A stretch of DNA of 54,438 nucleotides from CAYTIB01 sp964437725 (GTDB lineage Bacteria; UBA8248; JACPRG01; G963555815), in contig CAYTIB010000060.1 in assembly GCA_964437725.1 (NCBI GenBank), positions 1 through 54,438 on the forward strand. Direction: 5' to 3'. How positions within the stretch are numbered: the first letter of the stretch is position 1; each line of letters begins with the position of its first letter. The notes below the pieces were generated by a model. It did no database searches. It had not been told where the DNA came from and was given only the letters and a program-made list of their open reading frames with translations. Made by a program: the position numbers and the translations under genes. Positions 45,208 through 53,498 of the stretch are shown here, in pieces.

Positions 45208-46563
45208 TTACCGCTTGAAGGCAGATCCACTTCCAGATGCAGCCTTTCGACCCGAACGATGGCGAAAATGCAAACGGAGGGGTGTTCCCTCAAAACCATA
45301 TTGCTTTCGAAGCTGATTAATCAAAAACCGCTGATAGGAAAAATGGAATGCTCCGGTTCGGTTAGTAAAAATCACGAACGTCGGCGGGAAAATTGAGCTT
45401 TGCGTAGCATAGTAAATTTTTATGTCTCGGCCTCGTAATGGCGGAGGGGGATTTTGCTCTGTGATTTTCTGAAGGTAACGGTTCAAATCGGCCGTATCAA
45501 TCCGCTTTCCTCGCTCTGCTGCTACCTGGTCAACAAAATTGAAAATCCTATTGACGCGCAACCCCGTAACCGCCGAAACCGTTGTCACAGGGCAGAAGGA
45601 GGCATGCTTTAGTCGGTCTCGGACCTCCCTTCTCATGTTATCGGCGTTCCTACGTTCTGGAGGAACAATGTCCCACTTATTCACAGCCACCACGCAACCC
45701 ACACCGGCGTCGAAAATCTCGCCAGCAATGTGCGCATCCTGCGCAGTCACCCCCTCCACACCATCAATTAGAAGAACTGCAACATCAGTTCTGTCCAAAC
45801 TCTTCCTAGCTGCGTAGACACTTAAATGTTCAACTCGGCTACTGACCTTTCCTCTACGCCGAATCCCTGCCGTGTCAATCAGAGTATAATCCCGGCCACC
45901 AACACGGATGCTTATATCAATTGCGTCACGAGTAGTGCCAGGAATTTCACTGACGACCAACTGCTCCTTCCGAAGCAAACGGTTTACAAAGGAAGACTTG
46001 CCTACATTCGGACGCCCAACGATAGCCAACGCCACCCGTTCCCCTTTGTCTTCTGGCTTCTGGGAATCCGGTAAAGCTTCGACCACCGCATCTAAAAGGT
46101 CACCAACACCACGCCCATGTTCAGCTGATATCAAGCGTAGTGACTCGATTCCGAGGCGGTGGAATTCTAAGGATTTCATCTCCCATTGCTCGTTATCAAT
46201 TTTGTTAATCACTACCATGAAAGGAACTCCCGAACGACGTAGGTCCCCAATAACCTCCTCATCTCCCGGCACAAGCCCCTCTCGCCCATCCAATAAGAGC
46301 ACAACCAAGTCCGCGGACGACAAGGCAAGATCCGTCTGCCTACGCACCGCTTCATAAAGTGGATCCTCAAGACCAGAAGGTCCAATCCCACCGGTATCAA
46401 CCAACATGAAATCACACCCACCCCAAGAGGCATCCGCAAAATGTCGGTCTCTCGTAACGCCGGGTGTCGGCTCGACGATAGCGACTCGACGACCAACAAT
46501 TCGGTTAAAAAGGGTGGATTTACCTACATTGGGTCGGCCTACGACCGCAACCAAAGGATTCAC
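45208..46563 (-). CDS. der: Ribosome biogenesis GTPase Der (EngA)
   Basis: This is a 451-residue double-GTPase needed to assemble the 50S subunit. The first G domain has GRPNVGKSTLFNR, DTGG and NKID; the second has GRPNVGKSSFVNR, DTAGIRRRGKV and NKWD. The KH-like C-terminal domain ends near PPTFVIFTNRTGAFHFSYQRFL and a basic tail. The start is a GTG. It lies six bases after the amidase stop, so the two are probably cotranscribed. Confidence 0.96.
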   Translation of the reverse strand: MNPLVAVVGRPNVGKSTLFNRIVGRRVAIVEPTPGVTRDRHFADASWGGCDFMLVDTGGIGPSGLEDPLYEAVRRQTDLALSSADLVVLLLDGREGLVPGDEEVIGDLRRSGVPFMVVINKIDNEQWEMKSLEFHRLGIESLRLISAEHGRGVGDLLDAVVEALPDSQKPEDKGERVALAIVGRPNVGKSSFVNRLLRKEQLVVSEIPGTTRDAIDISIRVGGRDYTLIDTAGIRRRGKVSSRVEHLSVYAARKSLDRTDVAVLLIDGVEGVTAQDAHIAGEIFDAGVGCVVAVNKWDIVPPERRNADNMRREVRDRLKHASFCPVTTVSAVTGLRVNRIFNFVDQVAAERGKRIDTADLNRYLQKITEQNPPPPLRGRDIKIYYATQSSIFPPTFVIFTNRTGAFHFSYQRFLINQLRKQYGFEGTPLRLHFRHRSGRKAASGSGSAFKR

Positions 46564-46569
46564 AACAAT

Positions 46570-47919
46570 TCAATCGATTTGGCGGGCCAGTTCAGTACGT
46601 TCGACAAAAGCCTGGATCCCGCGGACAATGGATTCCGCAAGGGTTTGCCTGTATCCGGAAGAGGCTAGGCGACGTTCATCCCTTCGGTTGCTGATAAACC
46701 CCGTCTCAACCAGAACGCTGGGCATCTTGGCTCCAAGCAGAACATAGAAAGGAGCTTGCTTAACTCCCAGGTTTCGAACCCCCGCATATCTTCGAGAAAG
46801 CAAAGAGAACATGGATTTGTTCACAGATGCTGCAAGTGGTAATGATCGATTTATCACACCTCTAATTCGAAGATCGGTAAGGATAATTTGAAGATCGCTC
46901 AGTTCACGAAGGGAAACTTGATTTTCGCGTGCCGCAACTTTTTTTGCCCGCCGATCGGTCGCTTCGCTCAGCAAATAGGTTTCAACGCCGGAAAGCTTCG
47001 GATTACGCGCAGAATTAGCGTGAATAGAAAGGAACAAGTCAGCCTTCATCCGATTGGCGAATGCAGTGCGTTTTGCAAGTGGAATGAACACATCGCGTTT
47101 ACGAGTCAGATAGACCTTGGTCTTGAGCTTTCGCCGAATGGTCTGCAATATTCGCCTGGACAGATCAAGAGCAATGGTTTTCTCGAAAATTCCAGTTCTC
47201 CCAATCGCGCCCGGATCCTTCCCGCCATGGCCAGGATCAATGACTATCTTTCCCAAACCACGACGAAACCTCTCTGCCAGGCTCATATCTTCCAATGAAT
47301 AAACGCTAGTCGCTGACCCCCGCTTAGAAGAACGGACAAAGGAATTTCCTTCTTTTTTAGGTGGCCCTATAGAAACTGAGCTAAGCATGACAGAAGACTT
47401 CTTGTCCGCAGCTTTGTTTTTTGAAAAATCTCGAGGCTTACTTCGAAATTTAACCGCCCTAGCGGGAGGAGAAATAGCCAGTTTCGGCGATACCGGAAGG
47501 GGCGCCCCTTCAACGTCGACAACGACCCTATTAGGTGCCGAGAGTGCGAACACCTTGAAACTTTTAAGGGCTTGCAAATCCAGAACAACACGTGGGATTA
47601 AGGAGGCACTCTTCCCTACTCTCACACCTTTTAGAACTCCATCCCCAGTAACGTTTATTTTTGGATTCTGTAGCTTAAGCTTGGCCCCCCTGATATCCAC
47701 ATAGAGCCGTGTTGGTAATTTCAGGTGGTTATAGTCAAAAGATACCGGTCCGTCCAAGTGGATCACAACCCTAGCAAACCGTGGGCTTGACCACACTCGA
47801 ACGTCCGTAACAGAAGCAATGGGACGAGAACCTGAATCGGCCAACGCAGGCGACACCAGAACCATAAAGAAAATGGGAAGAAAACCACCTACTAGAGACT
47901 TCATTCTACTTATTTTCAC
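46570..47919 (-). CDS. amiC: N-acetylmuramoyl-L-alanine amidase, AMIN + Amidase_3
   Basis: This periplasmic zinc amidase cuts peptidoglycan at septation. A signal peptide (MKSLVGGFLPIFFMVLVSPALA) precedes an AMIN domain (about residues 30-140: VTDVRVWSSPRFARVVIHL). The catalytic Amidase_3 domain has IVIDPGHGGKDPGA with zinc His, FLSIHAN with a second zinc His, and VLVETGFISN with the catalytic Glu. The start is uncertain: a GTG at 47919, an ATG at 47904, or an upstream start at 47988. The GTG was chosen because a G-rich stretch lies 12 bases upstream. It is followed by der. Confidence 0.88.
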   Translation of the reverse strand: MKISRMKSLVGGFLPIFFMVLVSPALADSGSRPIASVTDVRVWSSPRFARVVIHLDGPVSFDYNHLKLPTRLYVDIRGAKLKLQNPKINVTGDGVLKGVRVGKSASLIPRVVLDLQALKSFKVFALSAPNRVVVDVEGAPLPVSPKLAISPPARAVKFRSKPRDFSKNKAADKKSSVMLSSVSIGPPKKEGNSFVRSSKRGSATSVYSLEDMSLAERFRRGLGKIVIDPGHGGKDPGAIGRTGIFEKTIALDLSRRILQTIRRKLKTKVYLTRKRDVFIPLAKRTAFANRMKADLFLSIHANSARNPKLSGVETYLLSEATDRRAKKVAARENQVSLRELSDLQIILTDLRIRGVINRSLPLAASVNKSMFSLLSRRYAGVRNLGVKQAPFYVLLGAKMPSVLVETGFISNRRDERRLASSGYRQTLAESIVRGIQAFVERTELARQID

Positions 47920-48200
47920 GGCAAAACCATATCCCCCCTTCGTTCCACGGGAGAAATTGTAAGGTTTAATAAACCTACGGTCAAGCATGAAATAATAGAC
48001 AACAAATCATTAATATTAAATCAGTTATAAATATACAAAACCTCTAATCATCATCTCGCTGCCAAAAGAAAACAATATGAGACCTTCCAAGACCCCACTT
48101 TTCACATCCTCGCTCAATCTCAATCCATCACACAAAATTGAACACCGAAGAATAATTTTCCTGCCCTCATTAGAACAACTAAAATCTAGATCTCGATGCT

Positions 48201-48758
48201 CTATATACTTTTCAAGGATTGAGTCAGATTAATGAATGCCTTTATCAACCCCTCAAGAACTTGGGCATTCATTGGATCTATCAGCCGGCCCTGATCGTCA
48301 AATGCATCCGGAGCTTTCATCAGGGAAAACATCTCCGGGCGAATAATCATTCCAAGACTTTCGAGCGATGTTCGAGTCACCCAAAGCGCCCGGATACCTC
48401 CGAAAGGAGATGGAGAAGCCGACATTAGGAAGCCTGGTCGACCCGAAAAGGGTGAGGGCTTGAATCTCGACACCCAATCGATAGTGTTCTTAAGAGTCCC
48501 TGGAATAGAATGATTGTACTCTGGTAAAGAAATCATTAGGCCATCCGCAGATTCTAAGCGTCGCTTAAACTCGATTGCGCCATCTGGCACACCTGACTCT
48601 ACTTCCAAATCGCCATCATAAAGAGGCATATCGAAGTCACGATAATCTGCCAGATCAACTTCCATTCCCCCTTCACGAGCAATTTCTACTGCAATCTGGA
48701 CAAGTTTCTGGTTAACAGATCCCGTTCTGACCGAAGCGGCAAAAGCTAGAACCTTCAT
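48201..48758 (-). CDS. NADPH-dependent FMN reductase family protein
   Basis: This is a 185-residue flavodoxin-like reductase. MKVLAFAASVRTGSVNQKL binds FMN phosphate, and LMISLPEYNHSIPGTLKNTIDWVSR is the characteristic second motif (PEYN) of SsuE/ArsH/chromate-reductase-like proteins. The ATG at 48758 has a G-rich site upstream; an earlier start adds six residues. It stands alone, with a long gene-free stretch upstream. The physiological electron acceptor is not known. Confidence 0.9.
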   Translation of the reverse strand: MKVLAFAASVRTGSVNQKLVQIAVEIAREGGMEVDLADYRDFDMPLYDGDLEVESGVPDGAIEFKRRLESADGLMISLPEYNHSIPGTLKNTIDWVSRFKPSPFSGRPGFLMSASPSPFGGIRALWVTRTSLESLGMIIRPEMFSLMKAPDAFDDQGRLIDPMNAQVLEGLIKAFINLTQSLKSI

Positions 48759-49015
48759 GTCCCCCACCCCCTTCAATTGTAGAATTAATAATAAATAGAA
48801 TTCGAAAAGTGATTAAAAAATTCCTTACTCTCTCAATTTATCAATTCATCAGATACGATGGAGAGGGCTAAGAACATAAAATTAGAAACGGTTAGGTGCT
48901 CTCAGTTTCTTTTTGGTAGTTGTTTGAAAAAGCAGGGGCATTATACAATAAAGTGAATGGGGGGGGTTCCCAAGTGACTTAGTAAGGTGGGTTTATACCT
49001 TGATAATTGGGGGAC

Positions 49016-49090
49016 GAAAAAGGCCCGGAACCCGCCACACGAAGAAGTTCTAAAACTTCCTCAGTGCCTCAGCAGACGGGAACCGGGCCT
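49016..49090 (-). terminator. Orphan long hairpin terminator on the minus strand
   Basis: AGGCCCGG (49021-49028) pairs with CCGGGCCT (49083-49090), and CCCG (49031-49034) with CGGG (49077-49080), with symmetric AA internal loops. An inner hairpin pairs GAAGTT (49044-49049) with AACTTC (49054-49059). On the minus strand it ends in five T. No minus-strand gene lies just upstream, so it may end a small RNA. Confidence 0.6.
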
Positions 49091-49147
49091 AACAACAAAA
49101 TCCAATGAAATCTTAAAATGCCATTTATCAAAACACTACGGGGATAA

Positions 49148-49213
49148 GCTAATGCGAAACCTTCAGGTGAATCAACTGCCCTGCCCCCCAAGGCAGTAGC
49201 TTAGAACATTAGC
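49148..49213. ncRNA. Candidate three-way-junction RNA element
   Basis: GCTAATG (49148-49154) pairs with CATTAGC (49207-49213). Inside lie two hairpins, ACC-TTCA-GGT (49159-49168) and ACTGCC...GGCAGT (49175-49197). The three stems would make a three-way junction. It matched no riboswitch or ncRNA family that I know. Because stems are symmetric, the transcribed strand is unclear: minus if linked to the terminator at 49016, or plus if part of the TPR gene leader. The fold is by eye. Confidence 0.4.
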
Positions 49214-49218
49214 AGTTT

Positions 49219-49295
49219 CAAAACGTTTTGGCCACAAACTTTTTCCAAAAAATTGATTTTCCCCTTTGGAAAAAGAAGAATCATGATGGAAAAAG
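49219..49295. repeat. Cluster of short palindrome and TGGAAAAAG repeats
   Basis: A 12-base palindrome CAAAACGTTTTG lies at 49219-49230. CTTTTTCCA (49239-49247) is the inverse of TGGAAAAAG (49267-49275), which is repeated directly at 49287-49295. These could be operator sites before the TPR gene or chance features of A/T-rich DNA. Confidence 0.4.
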
Positions 49296-49406
49296 GCTCC
49301 ATTTTTCGTTCCTAGATGATCGATTTTGGGCTAGGCTATTCAATAACACACACTATTTTTTATTTTGTTGGTACCTTTCTCGCAATACTTTTGCAAAGGG
49401 ACACAC

Positions 49407-49754
49407 ATGAAAGAGTCAAAGGTCAGCCAACTTTTATCGCTAATCCAAATGGATCCCAAGGATAACACCCTACACTACATGCTTGGCCTGGAATACTTAA
49501 AAGCCGAAAACTATGTGGAAGCAGTAACTGAGCTTGAAAAATATCTTGAGACAGAAGAGGCTCAAGAGGGTGACGTTGGCTCATGCCTAGGAAAGCTTGC
49601 CGAAGCTTACGAAAGGACCGGTCGGCCCGAGGAGGCCTCCCGAGTTTACCAACGGGCTATCCTGAATGCTACATTTCACAAACACGCCGATTTGCGAAAT
49701 GAGCTCTCTGCTTCTCTTCAAGCACTCCGCAAGGATGAAGATGCAAAAGGTTGA
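49407..49754 (+). CDS. Small TPR-repeat protein
   Basis: This is a 115-residue soluble protein. It contains two to three tetratricopeptide-like helix pairs (NTLHYMLGLEYLKAENYVEAVTELEKYL and SCLGKLAEAYERTGRPEEASRVYQRAI), so it probably mediates protein contacts. ATG at 49407 has AAAGGGA five bases upstream; an earlier start at 49365 would add 14 residues without support. It lies 54 bases before the SDR gene on the same strand. Its partner is unknown. Confidence 0.8.
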   Translation: MKESKVSQLLSLIQMDPKDNTLHYMLGLEYLKAENYVEAVTELEKYLETEEAQEGDVGSCLGKLAEAYERTGRPEEASRVYQRAILNATFHKHADLRNELSASLQALRKDEDAKG

Positions 49755-49808
49755 GCCTCCGAAAAAGTGCCCTCAAACCAATAACTCCGATCTAAGGGGA
49801 GGTCACCG

Positions 49809-50600
49809 ATGGATTTAGGGCTTAAAGGCCAAGTGGCACTCGTTACTGCATCTAGCAAAGGGTTGGGAAGAGCTACTGCGGCCAGGCTAGTTTGCGAAGG
49901 GGTCAACGTAGTGATATGTGCCCGGGGAGTAGACGCTCTCCAGCAAACAGAGGATGAACTAAAAAAATTAGGCGAGGGTAAAGTAACGTCGGTCCCTATC
50001 GATATTTCTCAAATCGAGTCACCTTCTATATTGGCTGCACACACCGTAAAAACCTTCGGGCGTCTGGACATCCTCGTCTGCAATGCCGGTGGACCTCCTC
50101 CCGGTCACTTCATGCAATTCGACGATGAAGACTGGGATAGTGCTCTCAATCTCAACCTAATGTCTACCATTCGCCTTTGTAGAGAATCTATTCCGCTCAT
50201 GCAAAAACAGGGAGGGGGAAAGATATTTACCATCACAACGATGGGAGCCAAGCAACCACTCGACGCACTCATTCTTTCCAACGTTGCTCGGGCTGGCGTT
50301 ACGGCACTCGTTAAGTCCTTAGCAAATGAGCTAGCCTGCGACAACATCAGAGTAAACAATTTAATGCCAGGAGTCATCTTCACCGACCGGATTCAATTTC
50401 TATTAGAAAACGACGCTAAAAAGTTAAATATAACTTATGCTGAAGCCCAAGCGGCCCGAGAGGAAGCTATCCCCCTTGGCCGGATGGGAAAACCGGAGGA
50501 GCTTGGGAATCTTATCGCCTTTTTGGCATCTGATGCCTCAGGTTATATCACCGGCTCCAGTATCGCTGTTGACGGAGGGCTCATAAAGGGGGTTTTTTAG
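49809..50600 (+). CDS. Short-chain dehydrogenase/reductase with altered active site
   Basis: This is a 263-residue Rossmann-fold SDR. The coenzyme motif is TASSKGLGRATA (TGxxxGxG), followed by CNAGG (NNAG type) and the C-terminal ITGSSIAVDGG. The usual catalytic Tyr-x3-Lys is replaced by Ser157-x3-Arg161 in LILSNVARAG, a change also seen in a known atypical subgroup of SDRs annotated as 3-oxoacyl-ACP reductase-like. Activity as a normal oxidoreductase is therefore uncertain. GGGGAGG lies six bases before the ATG. It precedes the split decarboxylase genes by 149 bases. Confidence 0.88.
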   Translation: MDLGLKGQVALVTASSKGLGRATAARLVCEGVNVVICARGVDALQQTEDELKKLGEGKVTSVPIDISQIESPSILAAHTVKTFGRLDILVCNAGGPPPGHFMQFDDEDWDSALNLNLMSTIRLCRESIPLMQKQGGGKIFTITTMGAKQPLDALILSNVARAGVTALVKSLANELACDNIRVNNLMPGVIFTDRIQFLLENDAKKLNITYAEAQAAREEAIPLGRMGKPEELGNLIAFLASDASGYITGSSIAVDGGLIKGVF

Positions 50601-50749
50601 CGCCTACCGGACAGGATGGCACGCCTTTTCATACTATGGTTAACTAACCATTCTCCTCTGGAACTCTGTTACGGGATGAATGCTTTCATAACAATTTGGT
50701 GTATAGCCGCTCTTCACCAGCCCTAACCGCCGGCAAAGAAGGAAATCAA

Positions 50750-51256
50750 ATGTCCATTAGTGACGGCCCACATAGAGAAATCATTCAAGGGTTAAAAGAA
50801 TGGGGTGTCAAAATTGTGGCATATGTCCCTGATAGGTGGATCGGGCGTCTATGCATGGACGCTGAGGCTGATCCAGAGCTGACCGCTGTCAACACCTGCC
50901 GAGAAGAAGAAGGTGTTGCCCTATGTGTCGGCGCGCTGGCTACTGGCACTAAGGCCGTCATGGTTATGCAGAATGCGGGATTTCTCAGTAGTGGAACAGG
51001 GATAAATTTTGCAAAGATGTATCGGGTACCCCTACTGATGCTGATCAGTTATCGCGGAAACACGGACGAAACCCTCCACTACCACGTTCTCAAGGGAAAT
51101 TCCACCGAACCCGTCCTGGACGGTTTGCAAATCCAGTACCGCATCCCGGATAACACTAGAAGCCTCACAGAGCAGGTGGTAGATGCAGGACACTACGCTG
51201 AGGCGGCAAACCATCCCTTTGCCCTACTTCTTAAAAAAGAGCATCTGATCGGATAA
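50750..51256 (+). CDS. TPP-dependent decarboxylase, alpha (pyrimidine-binding) subunit
   Basis: This is a 168-residue protein resembling ComD, the alpha subunit of sulfopyruvate decarboxylase, and the N-terminal third of phosphonopyruvate decarboxylase. TCREEEGVALCVGALATG is the motif with the Glu that activates thiamine diphosphate, and MVMQNAGFLSSGTGINF is typical. ATG at 50750 has AAGGA eight bases upstream; an earlier start adds 18 unsupported residues. The beta subunit starts 17 bases after its stop. The natural 2-oxo acid substrate is unknown. Confidence 0.85.
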   Translation: MSISDGPHREIIQGLKEWGVKIVAYVPDRWIGRLCMDAEADPELTAVNTCREEEGVALCVGALATGTKAVMVMQNAGFLSSGTGINFAKMYRVPLLMLISYRGNTDETLHYHVLKGNSTEPVLDGLQIQYRIPDNTRSLTEQVVDAGHYAEAANHPFALLLKKEHLIG

Positions 51257-51272
51257 CCAAGGAGAGATCGCG

Positions 51273-51851
51273 ATGAGCCTTCCTTCGAGACGGTCATGTA
51301 TCGAGAAATTGCATGAGGTCTTTCACACCGGGATCGCCGTTTGCTGCATGGAAGAAACAACTGAGCATTGGGCAGAGCTCAACGGAAAACCATCAAACTT
51401 TTATGTCCAGGATTCCATGGGTATGGTGATCCCCGCCGCCTTAGGTATCGCTCTTAGTAGGCCTAAGGATCAGGTTGTAGCTATGGAAGGTGATGGCGGC
51501 TCCTTGATGAATCTGGGAGCCTTGGTCACCGCAGCTATTCAGTCACCAAAGAACCTGATGATTGTCATTTTCAATAACGACGTCTACCAGTCAAGTGGGG
51601 GTCAACCGTTAGCAAAACCGAGCCTTTCTTACGAAGAAATGGCTCGAGGAGCTGGGATTGATCTGACCGCAACAGTTGATACGGTGGAGTTGTTTCAAGA
51701 AAAAACCACTCTCTTTTTGTCTCAGGACCGTCTTTCTTTCATTTGCGCAACCATCGGGCCAACCCGTCAAAAACCTAATGTTCCTTACACCCTTCGTCCC
51801 CCTGAGGTCCGACTACAGTTAGAGCAATGGTGTCAGGAAAACCCGGAATAA
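51273..51851 (+). CDS. TPP-dependent decarboxylase, beta (diphosphate-binding) subunit
   Basis: This is a 192-residue ComE-like partner of the gene before it. The thiamine-diphosphate motif GDGGSLMNLGALVTA...FNND (GDG-x-NN pattern) binds magnesium and the diphosphate. FYVQDSMGMVIPAALGIALS resembles sulfopyruvate and phosphonopyruvate decarboxylase beta. AAGGAGAG lies six bases before the ATG. Together the two would form an alpha-beta decarboxylase acting on a 2-oxo acid such as sulfopyruvate or phosphonopyruvate. No phosphonate mutase or sulfolactate genes lie in the window. Confidence 0.85.
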   Translation: MSLPSRRSCIEKLHEVFHTGIAVCCMEETTEHWAELNGKPSNFYVQDSMGMVIPAALGIALSRPKDQVVAMEGDGGSLMNLGALVTAAIQSPKNLMIVIFNNDVYQSSGGQPLAKPSLSYEEMARGAGIDLTATVDTVELFQEKTTLFLSQDRLSFICATIGPTRQKPNVPYTLRPPEVRLQLEQWCQENPE

Positions 51852-52034
51852 TGCGCATTAGTTCTCCATGACTTTGCTCATTTACCACTTCGCCAATCAC
51901 ACATGAATTGAAATGTTTTTTTCACCCTTCTGCCACTAGAGATACAACAAAACACTTCAAAGTTACCGTCTTAATAGTCAACGAATAAACAAGAGAAAAC
52001 ATTGTTGTGGAAAGCTAATCGGGGATATATCGTT

Positions 52035-53477
52035 CTAGCGGCGCCAGCTTCCTGGGTTCAAAAGTACCAATACGGGAAAAATCTCCAACCTGCCCATAAG
52101 CATGAGAGCAGAAAGGACCCATTTCGCTAAGTCAGGCAGTCCAGCATAGTTTTTGGCCGGACCAACCTCTCCTAATGCAGGCCCCACATTACCAAGGGCC
52201 GATGCAGCCGCAGAGATCCCAGTCATGAAATCCAGTCCCATAGCCATCAGCACAATCGCTCCTCCGACCCAAAGCGACAAATAAAGAAAAAAGAATGCCT
52301 GGACCCCCTGAATGGCATCATCGGTAACTGTGCGCTCACCCAGAAATAAACCCTTCACTACTCTCGGGTGAATGAGCTTAATCATCTGAGCACCCGATTG
52401 CCGAACCAATAAAAATATGCGCATGTGTTTCATTCCGCCGGTGGTCGAACCGGCGCAACCCCCAAAAAACATCAGAAACAACAATAACCCCTGAAGAACA
52501 ATAGGCCATTGCTCGAAATCTGCTGTAACAAACCCGGTCCCGGTCGTAATAGCAACTACCTGAAAAGCTGCGTCTCGGATGGAACGCTCTACATCCCCCG
52601 GATTACTCCAGAGCAAAACCCCAAAAATCAAAAGAACCATGGCACATATCATTGCCATGTAAAATCGAAACTCTGTGTTCTTCCAGTACCCTTTTAGTGA
52701 TCGTCCGCGGAGAGCAAAAAAATGAAGGCTGAAGCTAGTTCCCGCAAGGAACATGAAGATTATGATAACCCACTGAATATAAGGACTTGTATAGGCCGCA
52801 ATACTATTATTTTTAGGAGAAAATCCGCCCGTTGCCATCGTAGAGAAAGTGTGAAGAATTGCTTCATAAACTGGCATTCCTCCTATAGCGAGCAGTAAAA
52901 ACTCGATGACAGAAAAAAGTAAATAAACACCCCACAGTAGCATTGCCGTTTCTTGAATTCTTGGTACAAGACGTTCAAAAGAAGGACCCGGAGTCTCGGC
53001 ACTCAAGATTTGAAGTCCACCTACTCCAAACATCGGAAGAAGAGCCACAGTCAACACGATAATTCCCATTCCCCCAAGCCACTGACTAAAGCTTCTCCAA
53101 AACATGAGCCCGTCCGGAAGCAACTCGACATCTCGGATCACAGTCGCTCCGGTAGTTGTCACACCCGACATGGCCTCGAAAAAAGCGTCAGTATAGGAGG
53201 GAAGGAAACCGGACAACCAGTAGGGAAAAGCACCCAAAATGGCGACGAAAAACCAGGTCCCAGTGACGAGAGCAAATCCGTCTCTAATCCCAAGTTCATC
53301 CTTTTTGCCAATTAAGAGAAGCACCCCGCCAATAATTACGGAGATCAAAGCAGAAGCGACAAAAGGAACTAAATCCCCACCTTTACGAATGGCCGCAATC
53401 GCGGTTGGGATCAGAAACACGCCCCCCATGAGTAGGGCTATAAAACCAAGTATCCTTAATACAGACCTGATTTTCAT
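52035..53477 (-). CDS. trkH: Potassium uptake protein TrkH
   Basis: This is a 480-residue inner-membrane K+ channel subunit of the TrkH/KtrB family with four M1-P-M2 repeats. Selectivity-filter loops are seen at GVTTTGATV, ATGGFSPKN, ITTGTGFVTADF and ALGNVGPALGEVG, and GGCAGSTTGGMKH is characteristic. ATG at 53477. It lies 21 bases after trkA on the same strand, the usual operon of the channel and its regulatory subunit. Confidence 0.95.
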   Translation of the reverse strand: MKIRSVLRILGFIALLMGGVFLIPTAIAAIRKGGDLVPFVASALISVIIGGVLLLIGKKDELGIRDGFALVTGTWFFVAILGAFPYWLSGFLPSYTDAFFEAMSGVTTTGATVIRDVELLPDGLMFWRSFSQWLGGMGIIVLTVALLPMFGVGGLQILSAETPGPSFERLVPRIQETAMLLWGVYLLFSVIEFLLLAIGGMPVYEAILHTFSTMATGGFSPKNNSIAAYTSPYIQWVIIIFMFLAGTSFSLHFFALRGRSLKGYWKNTEFRFYMAMICAMVLLIFGVLLWSNPGDVERSIRDAAFQVVAITTGTGFVTADFEQWPIVLQGLLLFLMFFGGCAGSTTGGMKHMRIFLLVRQSGAQMIKLIHPRVVKGLFLGERTVTDDAIQGVQAFFFLYLSLWVGGAIVLMAMGLDFMTGISAAASALGNVGPALGEVGPAKNYAGLPDLAKWVLSALMLMGRLEIFPVLVLLNPGSWRR

Positions 53478-53498
53478 GGGTAAAAGAAAGTCACCAGA

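Larger units (their letters stand above)
48777..49406. other. Gene-free region with strong RNA-like structure
   Basis: About 630 bases without a convincing protein gene. It includes a run of eight G (48959-48966), a strong orphan terminator on the minus strand, a folded 66-base element and several short repeats (each listed separately). At the right end is the ribosome binding site of the TPR gene. The structured part is a candidate for a small RNA. Confidence 0.55.
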
